This document shows positions 1-5,445 of a stretch of 7,276 nucleotides of DNA, in pieces (position 1 is the first letter of the stretch; each line of letters begins with the position of its first letter). The translations under genes were made by a program, and so were the position numbers. The DNA lies in the NCBI GenBank assembly GCA_002439735.1, contig DJPG01000065.1:21089-28364 (forward strand), in the 5' to 3' direction. Below the pieces are notes generated by a model. The model did no database searches. It was not told where the DNA came from and worked only from the letters and a program-made list of their open reading frames with translations. The DNA comes from Firmicutes bacterium UBA6418. GTDB lineage: Bacteria > Bacillota > Clostridia > Peptostreptococcales > Anaerovoracaceae.

Positions 1-33
1 TATAGTGCCGGAAAGGCATTGCAGATAGAATAG
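1..33 (+). CDS. 3' end of an upstream gene (partial, unidentified)
   Basis: Frame 1 is open from the window edge for ten codons (YSAGKALQIE) and stops with TAG at 31-33, 12 nt before the thiolase start. The other two plus-strand frames close earlier, so this is the only frame that could carry an upstream gene into the window. The tight spacing suggests co-transcription with the thiolase. In related Gram-positives the gene before a FadA-like thiolase is often a 3-hydroxyacyl-CoA dehydrogenase/enoyl-CoA hydratase or another acyl-CoA enzyme. Ten residues are too few to identify it, so that remains a guess from context. Confidence 0.4.
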   Translation, partial: YSAGKALQIE

Positions 34-45
34 GAGAATAAACAG

Positions 46-1224
46 ATGGGACTTTTTAATCGTGTTGTAGTAGTCGGATATGGAAGATCCGCTGTAGCAA
101 AATCAGGTAAAAAGGGTGCCTTAAGAGAATTACATCCTGTTACCCTGGGTGGAATTGTCTTAAAAGGTGTGATAGAAAAAGTGCCGAATCTTGAACCGAC
201 ACAAATTGAAGATGTTATCGTAGGATGCGCCATTCCTGACGGGAAGCAGGGATTCAATTTCGCGCGTTTGATTTCGGCAAGAGCAGGACTTCCTGATTCC
301 GCATGCGGTATGACAGTTAATCGATTCTGTTCCTCCGGCCTTCAGGCCATCGCGCTCGCTGCGTCTCAGATCGAAACAGGGGTATGTGATGTGATCGTTG
401 CCGGCGGAGTTGAATCTATGACATCGAATCCTGTGAACCTTGATATTTCATGGACCTTTGATCCGGATCTTTTAAAAACAAGACCGGAAGAGTATATGCC
501 GATGGGATTAACCGCAGAAAACGTCGCGCAAAGATATGGGATTACCAGAAAAGAAATGGAAGAACTCGCGGTAGAAAGCCATAGAAGAGCCGCGAAGGCA
601 CAGGATGAAGGAAGATTTGCGCACAGCATTATTCCTGTTCCGGGTGTTGACATCGAAGGCAACAAGATTACTTTTGATAAGGATCAGGGAATCAGAAGAG
701 ATACCAGCATGGAAACACTGGCTAAGTTAAAGCCGTGCTTTAAGGAAGACGGACTGGTAACAGCGGCAACCTCATCACAGACCAGTGATGCCGCGGCTTT
801 CGTGGTTCTGATGTCTGCGGAAAAAGCAAAATCCCTTGGAATTCCAGCCATCGCAACATTGGAAGGATATGCAGTGGCAGGTCTGGAACCTGACTATATG
901 GGTCTGGGGCCAATATACGCTGTACCAAAGGTTATGGAAAAAACAGGTCTTCATATCGCAGACATGGACGTTATCGAGTTAAACGAAGCCTTTGCCGCGC
1001 AGGCGATCCCTTGCATGCGGGAACTTGGGCTTGATCCGAAAAAAACCAATCCAAACGGTGGCGCGATGGCTTTGGGTCATCCGCAAGGGGCAACGGGAGC
1101 GTTCCTTACCTGCAAGGCGCTTGATGAACTCAAACGGACGAACGGAAAGTACGGACTCGTCACCATGTGTATCGGCGGCGGAATGGGAGCGGCCGGTATT
1201 TACAAAATGTGCGAAGATGATTAA
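46..1224 (+). CDS. fadA: Thiolase, FadA-like acetyl-CoA C-acyltransferase
   Basis: A complete 392-residue cytosolic thiolase, the usual length for the family. It catalyses reversible thiolysis of 3-ketoacyl-CoA to acetyl-CoA and a shortened acyl-CoA, or in reverse the condensation of two acyl-CoAs. All family landmarks are visible: the nucleophilic Cys95 in NRFCSSGLQ, the NEAFAAQ motif, His345 in GGAMALGHPQGATG, and the acid/base Cys375 in MCIGGGMGAAG. The stretch GCAIPDGKQGFNFAR and the C-terminal motif resemble Bacillus-type FadA more than the biosynthetic acetoacetyl-CoA thiolases (recollection of the family, not a search). AGGAG at 32-36 sits 9 nt before the ATG and fixes the start. The gene lies 12 nt behind an upstream reading frame and is followed at once by terminators, so it is probably the last gene of an acyl-CoA operon. 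Chain-length preference, and whether it works in beta-oxidation or butyrate-type synthesis, cannot be read from the sequence. It uses AGA arginine codons more than the genes at 1.5-5.1 kb. Confidence 0.93.
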   Translation: MGLFNRVVVVGYGRSAVAKSGKKGALRELHPVTLGGIVLKGVIEKVPNLEPTQIEDVIVGCAIPDGKQGFNFARLISARAGLPDSACGMTVNRFCSSGLQAIALAASQIETGVCDVIVAGGVESMTSNPVNLDISWTFDPDLLKTRPEEYMPMGLTAENVAQRYGITRKEMEELAVESHRRAAKAQDEGRFAHSIIPVPGVDIEGNKITFDKDQGIRRDTSMETLAKLKPCFKEDGLVTAATSSQTSDAAAFVVLMSAEKAKSLGIPAIATLEGYAVAGLEPDYMGLGPIYAVPKVMEKTGLHIADMDVIELNEAFAAQAIPCMRELGLDPKKTNPNGGAMALGHPQGATGAFLTCKALDELKRTNGKYGLVTMCIGGGMGAAGIYKMCEDD

Positions 1225-1234
1225 AAAAATTTCG

Positions 1235-1271
1235 AAAGAGGGATCCTGCGATCCGGACAGGGTTTCTTTTT
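1235..1271 (+). terminator. Intrinsic terminator after the thiolase
   Basis: Starting 10 nt after the stop codon, 1235-1248 (AAAGAGGGATCCTG) can pair with 1258-1271 (CAGGGTTTCTTTTT). This gives 14 consecutive pairs, four of them G-U, around a 9-nt loop, and the 3' arm itself forms the U-rich tail. An alternative 5-bp stem, GGATC/GATCC at 1241-1254, competes with it. The wobble pairs make it weaker than the second terminator downstream. Confidence 0.5.
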
Positions 1272-1316
1272 AAAAGAGAAAGCTTACTGTAACATAAACA
1301 CTACATTAGCACCTAG

Positions 1317-1376
1317 AGAAACAGGGCTGCCGCATTGACAAAAATAACGGTTAAGGCGGAAGCCCTCTTTCTTTTT
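1317..1376 (+). terminator. Second intrinsic terminator in the thiolase-exporter gap
   Basis: The arms AGAAA-c-AGGGCT-g-CCGC (1317-1333) and GCGG-a-AGCCCT-c-TTTCT (1356-1372) pair over 15 bp with two single mismatches around a 22-nt loop. A T tract runs through 1376. This is a good rho-independent terminator and probably backs up the weaker one at 1235-1271. The interval 1272-1316 holds nothing else that I recognise. It could also be the 3' end of a short untranslated RNA, but I see no convincing promoter for one. Confidence 0.6.
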
Positions 1377-1426
1377 GTAATTTCAAAAAACAATTCCAAA
1401 AAACAAAGATTTCCATGTGCTCCGCC

Positions 1427-1455
1427 TTGCGGGTTTCAGTATTTTTTGTTAGAAT
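1427..1455 (+). promoter_or_regulatory. Sigma70-type promoter for the EamA exporter
   Basis: TTGCGG (1427-1432) and TAGAAT (1450-1455) are separated by exactly 17 nt. The implied transcription start, near 1461-1463, leaves a leader of under 30 nt before the start codon. The -10 differs from TATAAT at one base and the -35 keeps TTG. It lies just downstream of two terminators, where a new transcription unit is expected. Confidence 0.5.
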
Positions 1456-1459
1456 ACTG
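1437..1459. promoter_or_regulatory. Perfect 7-bp inverted repeat over the -10 (candidate operator)
   Basis: CAGTATT (1437-1443) and AATACTG (1453-1459) are perfect reverse complements separated by 9 nt, and the right arm covers half of the putative -10 box. Repressors of efflux-type transporters commonly bind such sites. The regulator is not in this window, and an AT-rich chance dyad is possible. Confidence 0.35.
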
Positions 1460-1473
1460 TGTAACTAAGAGAA

Positions 1474-1478
1474 AAGGA
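1474..1478 (+). promoter_or_regulatory. Ribosome binding site deciding the exporter start
   Basis: AAGGA ends only 1 nt before the ATG at 1480, too close to serve it, but lies 10 nt before the in-frame ATG at 1489. The second ATG is therefore the better start. Confidence 0.55.
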
Positions 1479-1488
1479 AATGAAGCAG

Positions 1489-2418
1489 ATGAGTAAAAAA
1501 ATGTTAAGCAATATCATGCTTTTGTTCACGGCGATCATCTGGGGTTCCGCGTTCGTTGCGCAAAAGAGCGGCATGGACTATATCGGACCGTTCACCTACG
1601 GCGGCATCCGAACCTTTATCGGCGGTCTGGCCCTGATCCCGTTGATCCTGTTTATGAATAGCCGAAGCAGCAAAAAAGCAGGCAGAGAAGAACCGACAAA
1701 AGCGTTTGATCCGAAAAAAGACAAGACCGCGTTCATCGGCGGCCTTTGCTGCGGCGCGGCGCTGTTCGTGGCATCTAGCCTGCAGCAGTTCGGCATGCTC
1801 TACACGACGGCCGGAAAAGCCGGATTCATCACGACTCTTTATGTGGTGTTTGTTCCGATCCTGAGTCTTTTTTTAAGAAAACGTGTCCGTCCGGTCATGT
1901 GGATCTGCGTGGCGCTCGGCGCGGCGGGACTGTATCTGCTGTGCATGACCGACGCGTCCTTCAAGCTGCAGCGCGGCGATACGCTCGTCCTGCTGTGTGC
2001 GGTCGCGTTTGCGATCCACATTCTGGTGATCGACTATTTCGCGCCGAAAGCGGACGGCGTGAAGATCTCCTGCGTCCAGTTCCTGTTCGCGGGCGCGCTC
2101 GGCATCCTCTGCATGTTTCTTTTCGAGACACCGGATCTTGACAATATCCTCGCCTGCTGGCTGCCGATCCTCTACGCGGGTCTTTTGTCCAGCGGCGTCG
2201 GCTACACGCTGCAGATCGTAGCGCAGAAAGATGCGGATCCGACGGCGGCGTCCCTGATCCTGTGCCTGGAATCTGTTTTTGCAGTGATCTCCGGGGCGAT
2301 CATCCTGCACGAATCGATGAGCCTGCGTGAACTCTCGGGCTGCGCGGTCATTTTCCTGGCCGTAATCATTTCCAATCTGCCGGAGCGGAAAGAGAAACTT
2401 CCGGACGAGGCGAGATAA
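1489..2418 (+). CDS. EamA-family (DMT superfamily) 10-TM transporter
   Basis: An integral membrane permease of the drug/metabolite transporter superfamily, 309 residues from the chosen start (312 from the ATG at 1480), the standard length for two tandem EamA repeats. About ten hydrophobic helices are visible. The first contains LLFTAIIWGSAFVAQKSG, typical of EamA N-termini. A charged cytoplasmic loop (roughly residues 58-80, rich in K, R, D and E) separates helices 2 and 3, and a basic RKRVRP turn separates the two halves. The last two helices carry the usual ILHESMSLRELSGCAVIF pattern. Family members export amino acids, metabolites or drugs, or import metabolites, by secondary transport; the substrate cannot be predicted here. 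The gene has its own promoter upstream and no obvious terminator before the next gene, so readthrough into the HD-xpt cluster is possible. Codon use is richer in G/C-ending codons than in the thiolase. Confidence 0.9.
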   Translation: MSKKMLSNIMLLFTAIIWGSAFVAQKSGMDYIGPFTYGGIRTFIGGLALIPLILFMNSRSSKKAGREEPTKAFDPKKDKTAFIGGLCCGAALFVASSLQQFGMLYTTAGKAGFITTLYVVFVPILSLFLRKRVRPVMWICVALGAAGLYLLCMTDASFKLQRGDTLVLLCAVAFAIHILVIDYFAPKADGVKISCVQFLFAGALGILCMFLFETPDLDNILACWLPILYAGLLSSGVGYTLQIVAQKDADPTAASLILCLESVFAVISGAIILHESMSLRELSGCAVIFLAVIISNLPERKEKLPDEAR

Positions 2419-2500
2419 GCAGGAAACTGCGGCGGCAGCGCGGGAAGCAGCGCAAAGAATGATAAAAGTTATGAAGAAAAAAGAATAAAAAATTTATGCT

Positions 2501-2506
2501 AGGGGG
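2501..2506 (+). promoter_or_regulatory. Ribosome binding site deciding the HD-protein start
   Basis: AGGGGG lies inside the reading frame that would open at ATG 2496 and 7 nt before the ATG at 2514. The start at 2514 is therefore preferred over 2496. Confidence 0.65.
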
Positions 2507-2513
2507 CAAGAAC

Positions 2514-3071
2514 ATGATCACAAGAGACGAAGCATATGAATTGCTGAAAAAGTACAACAAGGAAGATTTCCATCTGCATCACGGCAGAATGGTAGAAGGC
2601 ACGATGCGCTATTTCGCAAAGAAACTCGGCTATGCGGACGAGGAAGAATTCTGGGGTATCGTCGGCCTGCTGCATGACATCGACTTTGAAATGTGGCCGG
2701 AAGAACACTGCAAGAAAGCACCGGAGCTTCTGCGCGAAGCAGGCGTGGACGAGGATATGATCCATGCCATCGTATCGCATGGCTACGGCCTGTGCGTCGA
2801 TGTGGAACCGGAAAAGGAAATGGAAAAGGTGCTCTTTGCCTGTGACGAGCTGACCGGTCTGATCGGCGCCGCGGCACTGATGCGCCCGTCTAAGAGCGTA
2901 CAGGATATGGAGCTCAAGTCCTTGAAGAAGAAATTCAAGGACAAGCATTTTGCTGCCGGCTGCGATCGGGAAGTCATCAAAAAAGGCGCCGAAATGCTCG
3001 GTTGGGAACTCGATGAACTGCTCAATGAAACGCTGGAAGCCATGAAGACCTGCGAAGAACCGGCAGAGTAG
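2514..3071 (+). CDS. HD-superfamily hydrolase (COG2316-like)
   Basis: A soluble 185-residue HD-domain protein, counted from the ATG preferred on ribosome-binding-site grounds. The metal-binding signature is intact: His23 in LHHGRMVEG, His54-Asp55 in GLLHDIDFE, His84 and His89 in the IHAIVSHGYG segment, and a distal Asp111 in CDELTG. HD proteins are metal-dependent phosphohydrolases, often acting on nucleotides or cyclic nucleotides. This short single-domain group is known mainly as predicted hydrolases without an assigned substrate. The residues after 120 are lysine- and glutamate-rich and helical. The gene ends 15 nt before xpt, so the two are almost certainly co-transcribed. That makes a purine nucleotide a reasonable but unproven substrate. 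I see no convincing promoter in 2419-2513, so expression may depend on readthrough from the exporter gene. Confidence 0.85.
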   Translation: MITRDEAYELLKKYNKEDFHLHHGRMVEGTMRYFAKKLGYADEEEFWGIVGLLHDIDFEMWPEEHCKKAPELLREAGVDEDMIHAIVSHGYGLCVDVEPEKEMEKVLFACDELTGLIGAAALMRPSKSVQDMELKSLKKKFKDKHFAAGCDREVIKKGAEMLGWELDELLNETLEAMKTCEEPAE

Positions 3072-3086
3072 AAACGAGGCAGTATC

Positions 3087-3659
3087 ATGGAATCACTGAA
3101 ACAACGAATCAAAACAGAGGGCGTAGCAGTCGGCTCGGATCGCATCAATGTGGACGGCTTTATCAACCACAAGATCGACACCCGTTTTATGGACGAGATC
3201 GGCGCGGAGTTTGGCAGACGCTTCGCAGACGTACCGGTCGATAAGATCCTGACCGTGGAGGCGAGCGGGATCGCGATCGCGCTCGCGGCGGCCAGATATT
3301 TTGACTTTGTGCCGGTGGTCTTTGCCAAAAAGGCTGCGCCGAACACCATGGTCGAAGATTGCTATACGGCAGACGCTTTTTCCTTTACGAAACAGACGAA
3401 CAATTTGCTGCGTGTGGCGAAAAAGCATCTGGAAGCAGGCGAACGTGTCCTGATCATCGACGATTTTCTGGCGCACGGCGAAGCATCGCTGGCACTCTGC
3501 AAGATCATTGAAGAGGCCGGTGCGCAGGTAGCGGGCGTCGGGATTGTCATAAGCAAGGACTTCCAAGGCGGCAAGGCTGCGCTGGAAGAGAAAGGCTACC
3601 GTGTCGAGACACTGGCGTCGGTGTCCAAGCTTGAAAACGGGGAGATTGAATTCGCTTAA
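3087..3659 (+). CDS. xpt: Xanthine phosphoribosyltransferase
   Basis: A cytosolic type I phosphoribosyltransferase of 190 residues, close to the 194 of Bacillus Xpt. It converts xanthine and PRPP to XMP and pyrophosphate in purine salvage. The N-terminus MESLKQRIKTEG and the segment DGFINHKIDT are characteristic of Xpt. Residues 57-64 (VEASGIAI) form the loop near the pyrophosphate. KKAAPNTM (81-88) precedes the flexible region. The PRPP-binding motif VLIIDDFLAHGEA spans residues 121-133, with the paired aspartates 125-126. GAGG at 3076-3079 serves the start. In Bacillus xpt leads an operon controlled by a guanine riboswitch; here it follows the HD gene after 15 nt, leaving no room for one. 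No terminator separates it from the gene at 3708. Confidence 0.95.
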   Translation: MESLKQRIKTEGVAVGSDRINVDGFINHKIDTRFMDEIGAEFGRRFADVPVDKILTVEASGIAIALAAARYFDFVPVVFAKKAAPNTMVEDCYTADAFSFTKQTNNLLRVAKKHLEAGERVLIIDDFLAHGEASLALCKIIEEAGAQVAGVGIVISKDFQGGKAALEEKGYRVETLASVSKLENGEIEFA

Positions 3660-3707
3660 ACCCGCATCCTTCGCAGGGAGACTGCAAATCCGCAAGGGAG
3701 GAGAAAG

Positions 3708-5171
3708 ATGATCGACTTTTCCAAAATCGAGCAGTATCGGGAAAACAACCGAATTGAGGCTAAGAAAGCTCTCGGCGGACTGCCTAAGAGCATCTGGGAG
3801 ACGTACTCCGCGTTTGCGAATACGTACGGCGGAATTATTCTGCTGGGCGTAGAGGAATGGGAAGACAAGTCCCTGCACACGGTGGACCTACCGGATCCGG
3901 ACAGGCTCATCAAAGAATTCTGGGATATTGTCAACAATCCAAACAAGACCAGCGTGAACATCCTCTCATCCAAAGACGTATTCGTGCAGGAAGTCGACGG
4001 CGACCACATTGTTGTCATCCGCGTGCCGCGTGCCGAACGTTCCTATAAGCCGGTTTATGTGGACGGCAATCCTCTTTGTACTTATCGCCGCAACGGGGAG
4101 GGCGACTATCGCTGCACCAAGGAAGAATATCAGGCCATGGTGCGGGATGCCTCCGTGAAAACGCAGGATATGCTGGTACTGCAAGAGATGGACCTGCATG
4201 TGTTCAACAAAGAGAGCATTCGCAGTTATCGTCAGCGAATGCGTTTATCCCGGCCCGGCCATGTGTGGGAAAGCTTAGAAGAAGAGGACTTTCTGTTGAA
4301 ACTGGGCGCTGTCGGCATCGGCGCTGATGGAAAGAAACACCCGACTTCTGCGGGCTTGCTCATGTTCGGCAACGAGTATGACATTGTGCGGGAATTCAAC
4401 GCCTACTTCCTTGATTATCAGGAACAGTACGAGGCTGACACGCGCTGGACGGATCGCGTCATTTCTTCCTCCGGAGATTGGAGCGGCAATGTGTATGACT
4501 TCTACTTCCGTATTTATAATAAGTTGATCCAGGACATCAAGGTGCCTTTCAAAATGGACGGCAGCAGCCGTGTGGATGACACGCCGGTGCATCAAGCCCT
4601 GCGTGAGGCTTTGGTCAATTGTCTGGTCCATGCCGATTATTACGGCAAGCAGGGTTTGGTCATCATCAAAAAAAGAGATCGTATTACCATGACGAATCCC
4701 GGCAGCTTCCGGATCGAGATCGACGCGGCCAAAAGCGGCGGCATTTCCGATCCGCGCAATGGGGCGATGCTGAAGATGTTTAACCTGATCGATATCGGCG
4801 AGCGTGCCGGAAGCGGCATTCCGAATATCTTCCGCGTCTGGCGCGAACAGGGCTGGGCAGCGCCTGAGATCACGGAACAGCTTGAGCCGGAGCGAACGAC
4901 ATTGACGCTTACGTTCGAAAAAAAAGAAAAAATCGTCGATAAAAAATCGGCGATAAAAATCGGCGATAAAAAATCGGCGATAAATACAAAAATGAAAGAA
5001 ACGATCATTGAGTATCTTACCGATCATGCAGAAGACAAAGCCTCCTCGATTGCGGATTACATCGGCTTGAAACCATCTCGTACTAGAGATTATCTGAACG
5101 AACTGATCACGGAAGGCGTTGTTGTTGCCGAGGGTGGGAATCGAAACCGCACCTACAAATTGAAAGCATAG
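3708..5171 (+). CDS. AlbA_2/Schlafen-type protein with GHKL ATPase and winged helix
   Basis: A 487-residue, three-part protein of the COG2865 type (predicted ATP-binding transcriptional regulator). Residues about 10-135 form an AlbA_2 (Schlafen-like) nucleic-acid-binding domain, with NNRIEAKKAL, FANTYGGIILLGVEE (36-50) and an RVPRAERSYKPVY segment. Residues about 285-400 form a GHKL-type ATPase domain: an N-box with Glu300 and Asn304 in REALVNCLVHADYYG, the strand MTNPGSF, and a glycine loop GERAGSGIPNI starting at 364. Residues about 429-487 form a winged helix, in which ADYIGLKPSRTRDYLNELI is the helix-turn-helix. A charged linker holding two copies of DKKSAI (411-416 and 420-425) joins the last two domains. 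GGAGG just upstream (within 3695-3703) serves the ATG. The gene lies 48 nt after xpt and may share its transcript. Members are described as putative transcriptional regulators, and some sit in defence or accessory loci; no target or ligand is known to me. Confidence 0.85.
   Translation: MIDFSKIEQYRENNRIEAKKALGGLPKSIWETYSAFANTYGGIILLGVEEWEDKSLHTVDLPDPDRLIKEFWDIVNNPNKTSVNILSSKDVFVQEVDGDHIVVIRVPRAERSYKPVYVDGNPLCTYRRNGEGDYRCTKEEYQAMVRDASVKTQDMLVLQEMDLHVFNKESIRSYRQRMRLSRPGHVWESLEEEDFLLKLGAVGIGADGKKHPTSAGLLMFGNEYDIVREFNAYFLDYQEQYEADTRWTDRVISSSGDWSGNVYDFYFRIYNKLIQDIKVPFKMDGSSRVDDTPVHQALREALVNCLVHADYYGKQGLVIIKKRDRITMTNPGSFRIEIDAAKSGGISDPRNGAMLKMFNLIDIGERAGSGIPNIFRVWREQGWAAPEITEQLEPERTTLTLTFEKKEKIVDKKSAIKIGDKKSAINTKMKETIIEYLTDHAEDKASSIADYIGLKPSRTRDYLNELITEGVVVAEGGNRNRTYKLKA
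4937..4984 (+). repeat. 13/14-bp tandem repeat inside the linker of the AlbA_2/GHKL gene
   Basis: Three head-to-tail copies of CGATAAAAAATCGG lie at 4937-4950 (14 bp, six A), 4951-4963 (13 bp, five A) and 4964-4977 (14 bp, six A), followed by a partial fourth (4978-4984). Each unit is itself a small dyad, CGAT/ATCG around an A run. The array encodes DKKSAIKIG followed by DKKSAI. Gain or loss of one unit would shift the reading frame before the winged helix, whereas loss of a 13+14 pair (27 bp) would keep it. Confidence 0.85.
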
Positions 5172-5184
5172 CCCGAGCGCGGAT

Positions 5185-5202
5185 TTTGTCATATATCACA
5201 AA
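5185..5202. promoter_or_regulatory. 18-bp near-perfect dyad (candidate protein-binding site)
   Basis: TTTGTCATATATCACAAA is symmetric at eight of nine position pairs; only the C/C pair breaks it. It lies 13 nt after the stop of the preceding gene and about 140 bp before the -35 of the lipoprotein promoter. The TCACA half resembles CRP/FNR-family half-sites, but the spacing does not fit a standard CRP site. It may be chance in AT-rich DNA. Confidence 0.25.
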
Positions 5203-5265
5203 GGAAGGACGGCATTCAATCGGCATCTCGGCTGCGCAAATAAAATTCGAATTAAAAATACAAAA

Positions 5266-5307
5266 ATCAAAAACAATGTTCGAAATAATCCGAACATTGT
5301 TTTTGAT
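5266..5307. terminator. 17-bp perfect hairpin, probably a bidirectional terminator
   Basis: ATCAAAAACAATGTTCG (5266-5282) is the exact reverse complement of 5291-5307, with an 8-nt loop AAATAATC. The right arm ends in a T5 run and the left arm has the matching A5 run, so the hairpin could stop transcription in either direction. It would end the transcript of the gene stopping at 5171 after a leader-free tail of about 95 nt. The stem is AT-rich. The right half of the hairpin also contains TAATCCGAACATT, close to the Bacillus PurR box consensus as I remember it (AWWWCCGAACWWT), so a regulatory role is an alternative. Confidence 0.55.
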
Positions 5308-5342
5308 ATTCCAAAAAATATGGCAAAATATTCGGTTTTTCC

Positions 5343-5371
5343 TTGTGCCATCTTCACACGAGGATTATAAT
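5343..5371 (+). promoter_or_regulatory. Strong sigma70-type promoter for the BMP-ABC operon
   Basis: TTGTGC (5343-5348) and a perfect TATAAT (5366-5371) are separated by exactly 17 nt. Transcription would start near 5378, giving a leader of about 68 nt before the lipoprotein ATG. A 6-bp dyad, ATGGCA (5320-5325) with TGCCAT (5346-5351), overlaps the -35 and could form an operator, though it is short. I find no purine riboswitch core in the leader. Confidence 0.65.
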
Positions 5372-5435
5372 AAACACATAAAAACCACAAAATATTTTTT
5401 GAAAGTGATAAAAGCTTGAGAGAAAAGAGAGAAAA

Positions 5436-5440
5436 AGGAG
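5436..5440 (+). promoter_or_regulatory. Ribosome binding site deciding the lipoprotein start
   Basis: AGGAG stands 5 nt before the ATG at 5446, whose product opens with a proper lipoprotein signal. The upstream in-frame TTG at 5416 would put ten mostly charged codons ahead of that signal and has no comparable site. Confidence 0.75.
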
Positions 5441-5445
5441 AAGAA

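Noticed and set aside
1480..1488. ATG at 1480 as the exporter start
   Set aside because: The only ribosome binding site ends 1 nt before it but is well placed for the ATG at 1489. The difference is only three residues.
1873..2310. Minus-strand open frame opposite the EamA gene
   Set aside because: Its composition is highly charged and low in complexity, as expected for the antisense of a GC-rich membrane protein gene. No motif seen.
2469..2500. Possible promoter (TTATGA ... TATGCT) just before the HD gene
   Set aside because: The spacing is 20 nt and both boxes are poor. The -10 would sit almost on the ribosome binding site, leaving no leader.
3093..3878. Minus-strand open frame (261 codons) over xpt
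   Set aside because: It lies opposite an unmistakable Xpt, spans the xpt/AlbA_2 gap, and has no family motifs of its own.
4275..5192. Long minus-strand open frame (305 codons) opposite the AlbA_2/GHKL gene
   Set aside because: It has no recognisable domain, and the plus-strand frame over the same stretch encodes clear GHKL and winged-helix motifs. It is an antisense shadow.
5400..5413. cre-like sequence TGAAAGTGATAAAA in the lipoprotein leader
   Set aside because: It lacks the central CG and the terminal CA of the CcpA consensus. In AT-rich leader DNA this match is weak.
5186..5419. Plus-strand 77-codon frame in the intergenic region before the lipoprotein
   Set aside because: It starts on an upstream codon without a ribosome binding site and runs through the hairpin at 5266-5307 and the promoter. 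The predicted peptide has no recognisable features.
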